Shown here: one piece after another, positions 25,043-33,086 of the stretch
Layout of the letters: every line of letters begins with the position of its first letter
How positions within the stretch are numbered: the stretch's first letter is position 1
DNA from: Flavobacteriales bacterium
Lineage (GTDB): Bacteria; Bacteroidota; Bacteroidia; Flavobacteriales_D; Sanyastnellaceae
Assembly: GCA_020437755.1 (NCBI GenBank)
Contig: JAGQVX010000012.1
Coordinates: 1-44,092 of the forward strand
Length of the DNA stretch: 44,092 nucleotides
Direction of reading: 5' to 3'
Notes under the pieces: generated by a model
Seen by the model: only the letters and a program-made list of their open reading frames with translations
Database searches by the model: none
What the model was told of the DNA's origin: nothing
Program-made: the position numbers and the translations under genes

Positions 25043-25312
25043 TTATTTACGGAGACCTAACTCCTTAACAATGTTACGGTACCTTTCGATGTCGATTTCC
25101 TTCAGGTAGTTCAAAAGCGAACGACGCTTTCCTACCAATTTGATCAACGAACGTTCAGTGTTGTGATCTTTACGGTTCTTTTTGAGGTGCTCAGTAAGGT
25201 GAGCGATACGGTAGCTGAACAGAGCGATTTGCCCTTCTGGTGAACCAGTGTCATTTTCAGATTTACCGTGCTTTGCGAAGAATTCTTTCTTCTTGTCAGA
25301 TGTCAAATACAT
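25043..25312 (-). CDS. rpsO: Small ribosomal subunit protein uS15
   Basis: Protein of 89 aa, exactly the usual length, with all family blocks: NDTGSPEGQIALFSYRIAHL, EHLKKNRKDHNTERSLIKLV and GKRRSLLNYLKEIDIERYRN. It binds 16S rRNA at the three-way junction of the central domain and often represses its own translation by binding its mRNA leader. Upstream lies an 85-nt leader with two hairpins and a TAnnTTTG element; downstream a strong terminator and pnp. Confidence 0.98.
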   Translation of the reverse strand: MYLTSDKKKEFFAKHGKSENDTGSPEGQIALFSYRIAHLTEHLKKNRKDHNTERSLIKLVGKRRSLLNYLKEIDIERYRNIVKELGLRK

Positions 25313-25399
25313 GCCAATATTGTATAATGATTGTTATGCGTGTTTCGACCTCGCTTCCTCAACAGGAGGAACCCGTAGCCGAAAAGTCCGGCAAATGTA
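25313..25399 (-). promoter_or_regulatory. rpsO promoter and structured leader
   Basis: Minus strand: TACATTTG (25399-25392) exactly fits the -7 consensus TAnnTTTG, 80 nt before the rpsO start codon. The leader can form GCCG-GACTTTT-CGGC and then TTCCTC-CTGTT-GAGGAA (stem bases 25355-25360 and 25366-25371). Structured leaders of this size before rpsO are where S15 autoregulation occurs in other phyla. That role here is inferred from position only. Confidence 0.5.
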
Positions 25400-25426
25400 C
25401 GGCTAAAAATTCTGACTAACCGCTAT

Positions 25427-26266
25427 TTAGCGCAACATTTTTAGAGAAAGGGACAGTTTAGACTTCAGGTCCTTTCGTTCCACGATATAATCGAGGAATC
25501 CGTGTTCAAGAACGAATTCTGCTCTTTGGAAGCCTTCGGGTAATTCCTTTCCTATAGTCTCCTTAACTACTCGTGGTCCGGCAAAACCTATCAAAGCGTT
25601 TGGCTCGGCAATGTTAAGATCGCCCAACATGGCGAAGGATGCCGTGACTCCTCCTGTAGTTGGATCGGTAAGAATGCTGATGTAGGGCAACTTAGCCTCT
25701 GCCAATTGAGTCAACTTAGCTGAGGTTTTGGCCATTTGCATCAGCGAGAACCCCGCCTCCATCATACGAGCACCGCCCGACTTACTGATGCAGATAAATG
25801 CACAGTTGTTCTTGATAGCATGATCGATACCGCGAGCGATCTTCTCTCCCACCACCGACCCCATAGAACCTCCGATAAACCGGAAATCCATAGCCGCAAT
25901 AACAACTTCCTGTCCGTCCAGCTGTCCATGAACCGTTCGGATAGCGTCTTTGAGTCCGGTTTTATGCTGAGACTGACGGATGCGATCGGGATAAGCCTTG
26001 GTGTCTTTGAATGTGAGGGGGTCACCCGACTCCATGCGTGGACTGATTTCCTTGTACTTATCATCGAGCAGTATTGCGAAGTACTCTTCAGATCCAATGC
26101 GTTCGTGATGGCCGCAACCGTCACATACCCACATGGTCTTCATATGCTCTTCTGAAGTTACCACGTGCTTGCACGAAGGACATTTGTACCAGAGACCCTC
26201 AGGAATCTCTTTTTTATCCTTGCTTTTTGTGGTGATACCTGACTTTATTCGCTTAAACCAACCCAT
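25427..26266 (-). CDS. accD: Acetyl-CoA carboxylase carboxyltransferase subunit beta
   Basis: Transfers the carboxyl group from biotin-BCCP to acetyl-CoA as the beta half of the alpha2beta2 carboxyltransferase, the first step of fatty-acid synthesis. 279 aa. The N-terminal four-Cys zinc ribbon is complete (Cys29, Cys32, Cys48, Cys51: KCPSC and VCDGC). The carboxyltransferase core follows with [30 protein letters not shown] and [16 protein letters not shown]. accA is not in the window. 114 nt separate it from rpsO downstream and 130 nt from the BamA-like gene upstream, all on the minus strand. Confidence 0.97.
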   Translation of the reverse strand: MGWFKRIKSGITTKSKDKKEIPEGLWYKCPSCKHVVTSEEHMKTMWVCDGCGHHERIGSEEYFAILLDDKYKEISPRMESGDPLTFKDTKAYPDRIRQSQHKTGLKDAIRTVHGQLDGQEVVIAAMDFRFIGGSMGSVVGEKIARGIDHAIKNNCAFICISKSGGARMMEAGFSLMQMAKTSAKLTQLAEAKLPYISILTDPTTGGVTASFAMLGDLNIAEPNALIGFAGPRVVKETIGKELPEGFQRAEFVLEHGFLDYIVERKDLKSKLSLSLKMLR

Positions 26267-26395
26267 TGCGTATTGTTAATGCAGACCGCAAATATAGGAA
26301 GGGCAGTGGAAATGGAAACAGGGATGTGGATAGATTTCAAAACAGTTATACAAATTGCACACAAGTTGCATCCTCTACCCTTAAATAAGGGGTTT

Positions 26396-28954
26396 CTAGA
26401 ACGGATACCCTATACCAAGGTTAAAGTTCCACACTGGTCGGTAACCCGGATTTCCACCGTTGGGGTAGAAATATGTGTCGGTAAAGTTGATGTATTCGTC
26501 CTTCTTCTGGAAAAACCATTGTTCCCCCGATACTTTTGCAGGATCCTTCAGCTGAATTCCGAAGTCAAATCGAACCAGGAAGAAATCAAAGTCCATACGG
26601 AGTCCGGCTCCGCCGCCAACAGCGATTTCACGTCCCAGGTTTTTCAATTCAAATTTACCTCCGGACCGCGTCAAGTCGTCTTGGAGTAACCAGATGTTTC
26701 CTGCATCGAAGAAAAATGCTCCTTCAAACATGGGCGTAATATCGAAACGATATTCGATACTCGATTGCAACTTGAACTCACCAATACTATTATAGGTAAC
26801 CAAAGCAGTAGTGTCACGATATGATCCCGGCCCAAGGGATCTTGCCTGCCAGGCACGGATATCATTGGATCCGCCTGCGAAAAAACTTTCCTCAAAAGGT
26901 AATGCTCCAAGGTTTGCTCCCGGCTTACCCATTCCCGCGTGAAACCGAAATGCAATGGTGTTCTTTTCATCCGGATTTCGATAAAGGCGGAAGTCCTCTT
27001 CAATCTTTAAAAATTGCGCAAATTGGATCCCGGCGATTTCATAGCCTCCATTTTCATTCACTTCAGCCTTGGACATATTGTAACCCAAGCGCATCAGATT
27101 TCCGGCTATTGAAAATGAAGCTTTATTGAAGAAATACTTACGTTGCAGTTTTTTCTTTTGATTGTTCAATACCCACGACACTCCACCTGAGGTAATGAAG
27201 TGGTTCTGATACGAGCTTGCCAAGTAGGCGTCTCCCAAATCGTCCAGCAACTTTTGGAACTCCGGAGATTTGTCGATTTTAATCAGGCTGAGTTTGACCA
27301 AATCCCAGTAAATGTGAGATCCCTTATCAATATTCTCTATCCAATCGTACCCCATCCGGAACTGTGTGAGTTGTCGCTCGTAGTCGGGACGTGACTGAAA
27401 ATTATAGGCCGCGGTAAGTGTGGTTTTGGGATCGCTGTTGTTGGATATCCGCTCTAGTGAGAAGGGGACCAACTTGTGAAAACGCAAGGTAAATTCAGGC
27501 CCTATCTCAAAGGTATTCAGTCGGGCGCGATCCGCTACAGTTTCCGAAATATCTTCCGTGGCTTCCGTCTGGGTTATGGTGTTCTGAGCTTCAAACCCCA
27601 CAACCACATTGATTTCACCCGTTTCAGCTCCATTGAAAAGGTTACGGTGTCGATACCCCATACTGCCTTGTATCCCCAGGTTTCCATTGCGATGTGTACC
27701 TGTACTCTCCATGCTGAGTGTTTGTGATTTGGCCCTGGCCAGCAACAAGTGGCAGGTGAGTACGTTAAGTTCATCACCCTGAATATCCTCAAACCTCACG
27801 CTCGACGAACGGAACAACTGCAGCTTGGAAAAATTGCGGTAGGTTTTGGTGACATAGTCCTTTTGATACAAGTCGCCTGAGTTGAACGCAACGAGGTATC
27901 TGATCAATTGAGGCGACAACTCCAGTTCCCCTGAGTACAATATATGCAAGCCTTCAAACTCCAGTGTATCCGTAGGTGCGTAGTTGTTGTCGGTGGCACT
28001 GTAGTCGGTGTGTACGTAAATATCGCCAATGAAGTATTTGCGGTGAGGAGATTCCATGAGGGAATCGGGGTGGAAGGGCGACTGTTCCAGCAAGCTACGC
28101 ACTTTCATTGTTACCGCCACTTCTCTGTTTCCCACTGAACTGTCGGCCGTGAACGTGATGTATTCCTTGGTAAACGAGTAGTAGCCCCGGTTGTTGAGGT
28201 AATCTGTAATCCACACGCGCTCGGCATCGAGAGCCTCAACACTGAATACATCTCCCGGCTGGATGGTAGATTGTTGTTCGAAAAAATCGGTCCTTCTGCC
28301 AATTCCAGGATCGGAAATGGCGTATTCAAGCGACTTCACCTTGTAGGGTGCATAGGGATGAACAACGTAGTTAACGATGGCCCGTCTTCCCTTGCGGAGT
28401 GTATCGAGCGAATAGGTTACCTCATTGCTGAAATATCCCTTTTTAGCCAGATAAACAGATAGCTGATCGGCGCTTTTCCGGGTAAGCGCAGAATCAATTA
28501 CCACCGGCTTCTCCCCCACCGTAAACGCCAGCCAATCGCGCCAGGTGGTCACAGGTGCGGCGCGCAATTCTTTGAGTCGGGCTTGTTTTCGCTTGATTTT
28601 GCGTTCGGATGCTTGCTCCTGGATGAGTTGATCAATTTGCTGCTGGCGATCTTCAATTATTAATTGGATTCGCTGCTCTTTTCTGGCATGATGATGTATG
28701 CGCCTTTCCGGATTGACCCGATTGAATACTCCCAGGTGAAAGCGAAAGAGAAGTACCCTTCTGTTGGGGCGTTGCTTGAGAACGGCCGACATGTCATACT
28801 GACTGATATCAAAGCCCGAAGGCTCGTCAACTACTTTAATTTTGTTTTTTTGCAGCAGCACCTCTCCTTCCGCCAGGCGTTTGGTAGGATTGCACCCGGA
28901 GAAGGCCAAAACTGCGAATAGCATGAGGAGAATATGGAGGTGTGCAGTGCGCAA
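26396..28954 (-). CDS. BamA/TamA-family outer-membrane protein with lipoprotein signal
   Basis: Omp85-superfamily protein of about 852 aa. The N-terminus has a lipobox (LFAVLAFSGC, followed by NPTKRLAEGEVLLQKNKI), typical of the Bacteroidota lipidated BamA/TamA-like group. POTRA-like segments run to about residue 410, and the C-terminal half is a 16-strand-type barrel with FFAGGSNDIRAWQARSLGPG (the G-RG region) and a terminal aromatic (LGIGYPF). The start is uncertain: ATG 28924, TTG 28954 or TTG 28978 are in frame. TTG 28954 gives a signal peptide with a basic start, MRTAHLHIL, and was chosen; the 28978 TTG overlaps a TAATTTGC sequence that looks like a -7 element. TrmH-family gene is divergent. 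Confidence 0.9.
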   Translation of the reverse strand: MRTAHLHILLMLFAVLAFSGCNPTKRLAEGEVLLQKNKIKVVDEPSGFDISQYDMSAVLKQRPNRRVLLFRFHLGVFNRVNPERRIHHHARKEQRIQLIIEDRQQQIDQLIQEQASERKIKRKQARLKELRAAPVTTWRDWLAFTVGEKPVVIDSALTRKSADQLSVYLAKKGYFSNEVTYSLDTLRKGRRAIVNYVVHPYAPYKVKSLEYAISDPGIGRRTDFFEQQSTIQPGDVFSVEALDAERVWITDYLNNRGYYSFTKEYITFTADSSVGNREVAVTMKVRSLLEQSPFHPDSLMESPHRKYFIGDIYVHTDYSATDNNYAPTDTLEFEGLHILYSGELELSPQLIRYLVAFNSGDLYQKDYVTKTYRNFSKLQLFRSSSVRFEDIQGDELNVLTCHLLLARAKSQTLSMESTGTHRNGNLGIQGSMGYRHRNLFNGAETGEINVVVGFEAQNTITQTEATEDISETVADRARLNTFEIGPEFTLRFHKLVPFSLERISNNSDPKTTLTAAYNFQSRPDYERQLTQFRMGYDWIENIDKGSHIYWDLVKLSLIKIDKSPEFQKLLDDLGDAYLASSYQNHFITSGGVSWVLNNQKKKLQRKYFFNKASFSIAGNLMRLGYNMSKAEVNENGGYEIAGIQFAQFLKIEEDFRLYRNPDEKNTIAFRFHAGMGKPGANLGALPFEESFFAGGSNDIRAWQARSLGPGSYRDTTALVTYNSIGEFKLQSSIEYRFDITPMFEGAFFFDAGNIWLLQDDLTRSGGKFELKNLGREIAVGGGAGLRMDFDFFLVRFDFGIQLKDPAKVSGEQWFFQKKDEYINFTDTYFYPNGGNPGYRPVWNFNLGIGYPF

Positions 28955-29067
28955 ATTGTCGTGACTATGAAGTTGCAAATTAAAGCAAGGACCATTAAGA
29001 TCGCCCTGCTCGCTCGCAATGTTTTACAAATGTCTGATTTTTACTCCGTGGAATAACCCCTTTGGTC

Positions 29068-29814
29068 ATGAGCATTACCCGAAATGATATCAAGCACATC
29101 CGTTCGTTGCAGCAAAAAAAGTACCGCAAACAGTTTGGTGAATTCGTGGTAGAAGGTGTGAAGCCTGTTGAAGAATTGCTCCGATCGGAAATTGAGGTCA
29201 AGCAGGTTTTTGTTTTGGAATCGCAGGCCAATGCTTTTGGCGAATGCCAACCCGAGATTGTCTCTCAAAAGGACATGGAACGCATGAGTGGTCTTAGCTC
29301 AGCGCCCGGTGTGCTGGCATGGTGCAGGGAAAAAGCTTGGTCAGTTCCGGAGTTTGACGGCGTTACTTTGGTGCTGGATGAAATCCGTGATCCCGGAAAT
29401 TTTGGAACTCTTGTTCGCAGTGCTGAGTGGTTTGGCATTCGCCAAATGGTATGCATGCCCGGAGGTGTGGATATTTGGCATCCCAAAGTGGTTCAAAGTG
29501 CTATGGGATCGATATTTCGCATGCCCGTGATGTTCATGGAAGCGGAGGAGTTGAAAAACCATTTGGCGCATGCCGGAATACCTGTATACGCAGCCGACAT
29601 GGGTGGCCAATCCATTGAGAAGTTTCAGGCATCCGCCAAATGTGCGATCGTGATCGGAAGCGAAAGTCATGGTTTAAGTACATTTTGGAGAGAACAGGCC
29701 GACGCCATCATTTCCATACCGGGAGGATCAGGAACCGAAAGTCTGAATGCCGCGGTAGCCGGAAGTATCTTGATGTGGAAACTATTTGAAGGACAGCTTC
29801 GGGCTGAGCACTAG
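29068..29814 (+). CDS. TrmH/SpoU-family RNA methyltransferase
   Basis: SPOUT-fold RNA 2'-O-methyltransferase of 248 aa acting on tRNA or 23S rRNA. ATG 29068 (MSITRNDIKHIRSLQQKKYR) matches the family start. An N-terminal substrate-binding domain (residues 1-95) is followed by the three SPOUT motifs: motif 1 LDEIRDPGNFGTLVRSAEWFG, motif 2 CAIVIGSESHGLS, motif 3 IPGGSGTESLNAAVAGSILM, with Asn/Glu and knot residues present. The target site is unknown. The gene contains three copies of the interspersed word within 210 nt, the densest cluster in the window. It converges with the acyltransferase gene. Confidence 0.93.
   Translation: MSITRNDIKHIRSLQQKKYRKQFGEFVVEGVKPVEELLRSEIEVKQVFVLESQANAFGECQPEIVSQKDMERMSGLSSAPGVLAWCREKAWSVPEFDGVTLVLDEIRDPGNFGTLVRSAEWFGIRQMVCMPGGVDIWHPKVVQSAMGSIFRMPVMFMEAEELKNHLAHAGIPVYAADMGGQSIEKFQASAKCAIVIGSESHGLSTFWREQADAIISIPGGSGTESLNAAVAGSILMWKLFEGQLRAEH
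29434..29447 (+). repeat. Interspersed word GGCATNCGCCAAAT, N=T
   Basis: First of three copies inside the TrmH-family gene; context TTTGGCATTCGCCAAATGG, read as GIRQM. Confidence 0.8.
29561..29574 (-). repeat. Interspersed word GGCATNCGCCAAAT, N=G
   Basis: Second copy in the TrmH-family gene, opposite orientation; minus strand CCGGCATGCGCCAAATGG. Confidence 0.75.
29628..29641 (+). repeat. Interspersed word GGCATNCGCCAAAT, N=C
   Basis: Third copy in the TrmH-family gene; TTTCAGGCATCCGCCAAAT from 29623, read as QASAK. Confidence 0.8.
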
Positions 29815-29861
29815 CCATTGATATCACGAGTGACTATAGGGAACACGATGCCCCTTTCTTC

Positions 29862-31034
29862 TTAATCAACTTGTCGCTGATTAATCACAGGATTGGCATA
29901 CATATGGAGCAGGATTTCCCGGAGTTGCTTGGTATAGCCCTCTTTTGACAGGTCGAATTTTTTGAATCCAATCATTGCCTTAAGTACCCTGCCACGGATA
30001 TAATTCCTGAAGTTGATACGCTGGATAGGCGTGTATTTGTCGCGATAATCCTTGGTACCGTGGAGCCAATCGTATGCAATATAGTTGGACGGCCACAAGC
30101 GATACATCTTGTGCATTTCTATGTCAATGAGTTTCCCTAATTCGCGGATTTTATCATTCTTATTATCGATATCACGAATCTGATAGAACTCGGTATTGAG
30201 TGGTTGTCCGACAGAGATATTCACACCTCCCTTATGCCCCATAATACCGGCAATCATGCTTTTAAAGTCCTCGCCAGGTTGTTTTTCATAGGATCCTGTT
30301 TGGCGCAGGGTCAATAATTCATTGGCCTTAATTATGTCGCACGGATCGTACTCATACGAAACCACCATGGGCATAATATTGAGGGCATTTAGGCGCTCTT
30401 CGATGGTTCCTTCACCACTCATGGATAACATCTTGAGCAATCCGCTAGCAGTGCGATCGTCGCCATCCTTGCTTCTTCCCTCCTTGTGTGCAATCCAGAT
30501 AGACACCTTGTCTTCGGTGATGGTTTTGTGGATGTAATTCGAGAGCCTTTTCGAATACTGAAGCATCTCGCGGGGATTCACATTTCGGTGGACGATGAAA
30601 TTTTTATTGATGCGAACGAGATCGTAAATCAGTTTGTTTTGAAGCAGATTGTTTCCGATGGCAATTTGCGTCGTAGGCAAACCTTTTTCAATAAGGCTCA
30701 CGTTGAGCAGGGCGCTGTCGAGGATAATATCCCTGTGATTGGACAGAAACAAATTGGGCTTGTTCATCTCGATGCGATCCATGTGGCTGAAGGTGAGTCC
30801 GGAAGTGGTCATTTGCGCAACTACCTTGAAGGCCGGGGCGCCAATTTGTTCCTGGAATTCCTCAACACACGTGATATCGCGGAGCATTTCCTCAATGCTT
30901 TCTTTATCCAGATTGGGATACACCCACGCCATCATTTCGTAGAGCAGAGGCTCTTTTATGAGGCGTTCTACCACCGCCGGAATTTCCTCATCGGTGTAGG
31001 GGCGTATTTCATCAAAATCCCATTCGTCGATCAT
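29862..31034 (-). CDS. 1-acylglycerol-3-phosphate acyltransferase-like protein
   Basis: PlsB/PlsC-fold acyltransferase of about 390 aa. The catalytic HX4D box is FLSNHRDIILDSALL, then GNNLLQNKLIYDLVRINKNF, FIVHR and WIAHKEGRSKDGDDRT, the order of blocks I-III. PVVSYEYDPCD is probably block IV-like. It likely makes phosphatidic acid, or acylates another lipid such as an aminolipid, on the inner membrane. The frame is open up to 31235, but MIDEWDFDEIRPYTDEEIPAVV at 31034 fits the family start, and a TATCTTCG promoter-like element (31061-31054) lies just upstream. Longer starts would cross it and the helicase gene. The C-terminal 120 residues are basic. Confidence 0.88.
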   Translation of the reverse strand: MIDEWDFDEIRPYTDEEIPAVVERLIKEPLLYEMMAWVYPNLDKESIEEMLRDITCVEEFQEQIGAPAFKVVAQMTTSGLTFSHMDRIEMNKPNLFLSNHRDIILDSALLNVSLIEKGLPTTQIAIGNNLLQNKLIYDLVRINKNFIVHRNVNPREMLQYSKRLSNYIHKTITEDKVSIWIAHKEGRSKDGDDRTASGLLKMLSMSGEGTIEERLNALNIMPMVVSYEYDPCDIIKANELLTLRQTGSYEKQPGEDFKSMIAGIMGHKGGVNISVGQPLNTEFYQIRDIDNKNDKIRELGKLIDIEMHKMYRLWPSNYIAYDWLHGTKDYRDKYTPIQRINFRNYIRGRVLKAMIGFKKFDLSKEGYTKQLREILLHMYANPVINQRQVD

Positions 31035-31053
31035 AAGCTGCATTAGGGGTGTG

Positions 31054-31061
31054 CGAAGATA
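31054..31061 (-). promoter_or_regulatory. Possible -7 element of the acyltransferase gene
   Basis: Minus strand TATCTTCGCAC, 19 nt before ATG 31034 and overlapping the region that drives the divergent helicase gene. Confidence 0.4.
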
Positions 31062-31071
31062 GTGAAATCGA

Positions 31072-31079
31072 TACTTTTG
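31072..31079 (+). promoter_or_regulatory. Possible -7 element abutting the helicase start codon
   Basis: TACTTTTG exactly fits TAnnTTTG and is followed by C and then ATG 31081. A start point 5-8 nt downstream would fall on or after the ATG, so the mRNA would be leaderless or the true start is GTG 31084. Confidence 0.4.
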
Positions 31080-31080
31080 C

Positions 31081-32382
31081 ATGGTGAACTTCGAAGAACT
31101 CAAATTAACACGCCAGTTGCTGAATGCACTGGAGGATTCCGGATTCGACACCCCAACGCCAATCCAGCAAAAGGCCATTCCGATTGTAAGGGCCGGGCAG
31201 GATCTGATTGGTATTGCACAAACCGGGACAGGCAAGACAGCGGCTTATCTACTTCCGTTGTTGCAAGTTGTAAACTACGCGCAGGGAGACTTTCCCCGCT
31301 GCTTGATTCTTGTTCCCACCAAGGAGTTGGTGATTCAGGTAAAGTCGCAGATGGAGGCATTGGCACACTACACCGATCTGCGTATCGTAGCCCTGTATGG
31401 TGGTGTTGGTCCGAAAACGCAGATTGCAGAATTGGAGGCCGGGTGCGATTTTGTGGTTGCTACGCCCGGACGACTTATTGATTTGTATCTGAAAGGAGGG
31501 ATTGAGATTAAAAAAATCAAACACCTGGTGCTGGACGAGGCGGACAAGATGATGGATATGGGGTTCTTCCCTCAATTGCGACAAATTCAGGAGTTCATTC
31601 CACAGAAAAAACAAAACCTGCTTTTTTCGGCTACGTTTCCACCCAAAGTTGAATCACTGGCAGCAGACTTTCTCCTTTGGCCTCAGCGGGTAGAAATAGC
31701 TCCGCAAGCCACGCCGGTAGAAACAGTTGACCAATTGATTTACCGTGTCGATAACTTCCGAACCAAATTGAGCCTGTTGATGCATCTTTTGGAAGACGAA
31801 GAAACTTTCCATCGGGTACTGGTTTTTGTTCGCACGCGGGAGATGGCGACCAATATTGGCAAGTACCTTGACCGTAAGGGGTTATCGAGCAGGGTCATCC
31901 ATAGCAATAAAGGTCAGAATTCCCGGATCAACGCCATGGAAGAATTTCGTCAGGGAGAAGTTCGCATATTGGTTTCTACCGACGTTTCCGCGCGGGGGAT
32001 TGATGTGAAGGGAGTAAGTCATGTGATTAATTTCTCGGTTCCACGTGTTTATGAAGACTATGTACACCGTATTGGTCGAACCGGAAGGGCATTGATGCCC
32101 GGCGTGGCGATATCATTTGTGGACCGTGCAGAGACGTATCACATTGGCAAGATTGAAAAGCTGATTCAGCAACAAATTGAGCGTGCTCCCTTTCCTGAAG
32201 AAGTTGAAGTGACAGAAACACCCAAGCAAGAGAAGCAACTCCAGGATCGCGAAATAGACGCACAGAAAAAGCGAGAAAATCCCGATTTCAAAGGTGCTTT
32301 TCATGAACGAAAGAAGAAATCGGCCAAATCGGGTGCGAAACGCAAACCGGGACGAGGTTCGAGCGGGAGACGGGGACGTTAG
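31081..32382 (+). CDS. DEAD-box RNA helicase
   Basis: ATP-dependent RNA helicase of 433 aa. All motifs are present: Q motif (PTPIQQKAIP), I (AQTGTGKTAAYLLP), Ia (VPTKELVIQ), Ib (ATPGRLIDL), II (LVLDEADKMMDMGF), III (LFSATFPP), IV (RVLVFVRTREM), V (ILVSTDVSARGIDV) and VI (YVHRIGRTGRA). A basic tail with KKR and GRGSSGRRGR follows from residue 375 and probably binds RNA. Overall RhlE-like. ATG 31081 sits directly behind a -7-like element, so GTG 31084 is an alternative start. It overlaps the convergent zinc-ribbon gene by 4 nt. Confidence 0.96.
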   Translation: MVNFEELKLTRQLLNALEDSGFDTPTPIQQKAIPIVRAGQDLIGIAQTGTGKTAAYLLPLLQVVNYAQGDFPRCLILVPTKELVIQVKSQMEALAHYTDLRIVALYGGVGPKTQIAELEAGCDFVVATPGRLIDLYLKGGIEIKKIKHLVLDEADKMMDMGFFPQLRQIQEFIPQKKQNLLFSATFPPKVESLAADFLLWPQRVEIAPQATPVETVDQLIYRVDNFRTKLSLLMHLLEDEETFHRVLVFVRTREMATNIGKYLDRKGLSSRVIHSNKGQNSRINAMEEFRQGEVRILVSTDVSARGIDVKGVSHVINFSVPRVYEDYVHRIGRTGRALMPGVAISFVDRAETYHIGKIEKLIQQQIERAPFPEEVEVTETPKQEKQLQDREIDAQKKRENPDFKGAFHERKKKSAKSGAKRKPGRGSSGRRGR

Positions 32383-32768
32383 GATGCCTTTACTTGCGGC
32401 AACATGTTCTCCAGAGGATCGGGTTCGATGATGGTTATCCTGTCGTTGACCTGAATGTACCCTACGTCATAGCAAAACACCGCTTCTGTTTTACGGCTCC
32501 AGGGAATGGTATGCGTACAAAAGCGAAATGCAAAGCCTAGTTTTTCCAGCTGAATTCTATGCCACGACGCCTGAGGTGATCCTGCTTCGATGAGCTGCAG
32601 GAGTATTTTTCGGTTGTTGTTGAGGATGGTATTTATTCTTCGTACTTCCTCGGCGCGTTGCGTATGGCGGCGGTAGAAATAGGCACTTCGGCACATGGCG
32701 TCGCAAAATTTCTTGTCGGCTCTCCCAACGATTTCAGTGTGGCAATGGATGCATTGACGAGGTTTCAT
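32379..32768 (-). CDS. Small zinc-ribbon protein of unknown function
   Basis: Protein of 129 aa from ATG 32768 (MKPRQCIHCHTEI). The N-terminus holds a four-Cys zinc ribbon (Cys6, Cys9, Cys22, Cys26: CIHC and FCDAMC), followed by a helix rich in Arg and hydrophobic residues and a short beta domain (KTEAVFCYDVGYIQVNDR). This is the DUF2116-like arrangement common in Bacteroidota. A longer frame extending to 32948 runs into the repeat cluster and is not supported. Its 3' end overlaps the helicase gene by 4 nt. Confidence 0.72.
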   Translation of the reverse strand: MKPRQCIHCHTEIVGRADKKFCDAMCRSAYFYRRHTQRAEEVRRINTILNNNRKILLQLIEAGSPQASWHRIQLEKLGFAFRFCTHTIPWSRKTEAVFCYDVGYIQVNDRITIIEPDPLENMLPQVKAS

Positions 32769-32893
32769 GGAATCAATGATAAGCATGAAGTTTGAAAATG
32801 TTGTGCTGGTCCGGGCACGAGTTTGTGAGCGTTGGGGATATTGGGGTGGATGATATAAAAGGAGGAAGGAGTGGGGGTCGACCCTCCTCTCCG

Positions 32894-33065
32894 GATAGAC
32901 GCGAGTGTCGCGTCTCCCTCTCTCCCCTTGATGATAACCATAACTCAAAAAATAACCACCACCTGGGATAGGCGCGAGTATCGCGTCTCCCTCTCTCCTC
33001 GATTAGAACTACACCCCTAGGGATAACCTCCCCTGGACAGACGTGAGTATCGCGTCTCCCTCTCT
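32894..33065. repeat. Cluster of three palindromic (REP-like) repeats
   Basis: Three copies of a roughly 32-40 bp unit at 32894-32925, 32966-32998 and 33035-33065. Each carries a 7-bp hairpin with a 3-nt loop: GACGCGA-GTG-TCGCGTC, GGCGCGA-GTA-TCGCGTC and GACGTGA-GTA-TCGCGTC. The two base changes in the stems give G-U/G-T pairs, so pairing is kept. Each is followed by the pyrimidine tract CTCCCTCTCT. Spacing is 69-73 nt. The whole gap 32769-33086 contains only these repeats plus a GGGTCGACCC palindrome (32875-32884); reading frames through it are repeat translations. Confidence 0.85.
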
Positions 33066-33086
33066 TGAATGTGTTGGTTGGAGATA

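Noticed and set aside
26373..26395. ACCCTT-AAAT-AAGGGGT as terminator of the BamA-like gene
   Set aside because: The stem is short and imperfect, and no T-run follows on the minus strand.
32894..33065. CRISPR array (three repeats of about 32 nt with 37-41-nt gaps)
   Set aside because: Repeats differ from each other in several bases, gaps share sequence (GATAACC stretches), only three units exist and no cas gene is near. Hairpin repeats fit better.
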